Shown here: positions 13,823 through 14,285 of the stretch, piece by piece
How positions within the stretch are numbered: position 1 is the first letter of the stretch
How the letters are laid out: each line of letters opens with the position of its first letter
Source of the DNA: Armatimonadota bacterium
GTDB lineage: Bacteria > Sysuimicrobiota > Sysuimicrobiia > Sysuimicrobiales > VGFF01
Direction of reading: 5' to 3'
NCBI GenBank assembly: GCA_016868955.1
Contig: VGFF01000053.1
Location: 1-14,285 of the forward strand
Length of the DNA: 14,285 nucleotides
Translations under genes and position numbers: made by a program
The notes under the pieces: generated by a model
What the model was told of the DNA's origin: nothing
Database searches by the model: none
Seen by the model: only the letters and a program-made list of their open reading frames with translations

Positions 13823-14285
13823 CTACCGCGATTGCCACTCGCTGACGTACTGGAACGCGTCGCGCAGCCCGAGAATCGGCACGTTCTGGATGCGCCGGTT
13901 GATCGCGCGGATCTCGTTCGGCCACCAGAAATGCATGTACGGCAGCTCTTCGGCCCACAGCTTCTGAACCTCCTCGTAAACGCGCGCGCGCTCGGCCGGC
14001 TCGATGCTCGCACGGCCCTGCTCCAGCAGCTTATCCATCTCGGCGTTGCGGTACTGCGGCACGTTGAACCCGGCAGCGGCCGTGCTGCTGTGCGCGTAGT
14101 TGAACACGTCAGGATCGGCGGGGTAGATCCACCAGCCGAGGATCAGCTCGTAGCGCCGCGGCAGGAACCGCTGCGCGATGAACTGGTTGAACTCGAGACC
14201 GTCGAGCTGCACCTCGACGCCGATCTCACGGAAGTATTGCTGCACGAGCGCTGCGAGACCGGGGAACATCTGCACCGTGGGGAAC
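13823..14285 (-). CDS. Peptide ABC transporter substrate-binding protein (SBP_bac_5 family), C-terminal part
   Basis: The last 153 residues of a family 5 extracytoplasmic solute-binding protein, which delivers peptides (or sometimes nickel or sugars) to the DppBC channel. The visible part has VQQYFREIGVEVQLDGLEFN, a sequence typical of the second lobe, then the family pattern LGWWIYPADPDVFNYAHSS, YRNAEMDKLLEQG, and ERARVYEEVQKLWAEELPYM, followed by the usual final strand and helix. The N-terminus with signal peptide lies beyond the window edge. It ends in TAG, 46 nt before the DppB-like gene, with a stem-loop between. Gene order (binding protein, B, C) is standard for this transporter family. 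Confidence 0.9.
   Translation of the reverse strand, partial: FPTVQMFPGLAALVQQYFREIGVEVQLDGLEFNQFIAQRFLPRRYELILGWWIYPADPDVFNYAHSSTAAAGFNVPQYRNAEMDKLLEQGRASIEPAERARVYEEVQKLWAEELPYMHFWWPNEIRAINRRIQNVPILGLRDAFQYVSEWQSR

Noticed and set aside
12637..13845. 402-residue forward frame opposite the two permease genes
   Set aside because: Arg/Asp/His-rich antisense shadow; the reverse frames are unmistakable DppB and DppC permeases.

Overview
This is a high-GC (roughly 65% by eye) bacterial window with frequent GTG and TTG starts, tightly packed genes and no RNA genes, insertion sequences, CRISPR arrays or phage genes that I can see. The gene content (an acetyl-CoA-synthetase-like ligase, a NodB deacetylase, a YidB-family protein and a peptide uptake/peptidase cassette) suits a free-living heterotroph. 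I cannot fix the phylum from the sequence; an uncultured high-GC lineage such as Eremiobacterota-like or Chloroflexota-like bacteria is only a guess.

Layout. 1-2000 (+): an AMP-forming acyl-CoA ligase. 2038-2541 (-): a degenerate, frameshifted GGDEF-domain remnant, with a possible 54-residue membrane ORF antisense to its 5' part (2458-2622, +). 2628-3980 (-): a secreted polysaccharide deacetylase with an unrecognised N-terminal domain. 4131-4991 (+): a CatE-like two-domain VOC dioxygenase, divergent from the deacetylase. 4988-5595 (-): a YidB (DUF937) gene interrupted by two in-frame TAG codons and probably one frameshift. 5626-6237 (-): a small secreted protein whose frame continues past a TAA as a Lys/Asp/Gly-rich tail.

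6326-14285 (-) reads as one transcription unit, in the order: peptide-binding protein (partial, cut by the window edge), DppB-like permease, DppC-like permease, cytosolic CapA-type protein, M20 peptidase fragment fused out of frame to an S9 prolyl-oligopeptidase fragment, PA-domain M28 peptidase, zinc-binding medium-chain quinone/alcohol reductase. Overlaps (DppB/DppC by 8 nt; M28/reductase by a GTGA junction) and short gaps support co-transcription. The three peptidases and the CapA protein lack evident signal peptides, so the cassette looks designed to import oligopeptides and degrade them inside the cell. No transporter ATPase gene is in the window.

The most notable feature is the cluster of disrupted coding frames (GGDEF, YidB, the secreted protein, and the M20/S9 junction) among otherwise intact genes. 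TAG is the normal stop of at least five intact genes here (VOC, DppC, CapA, reductase, binding protein), so global TAG reassignment does not explain the amber codons. Pseudogene decay, phase-variable or suppressed stops, or assembly/base-calling error remain open.
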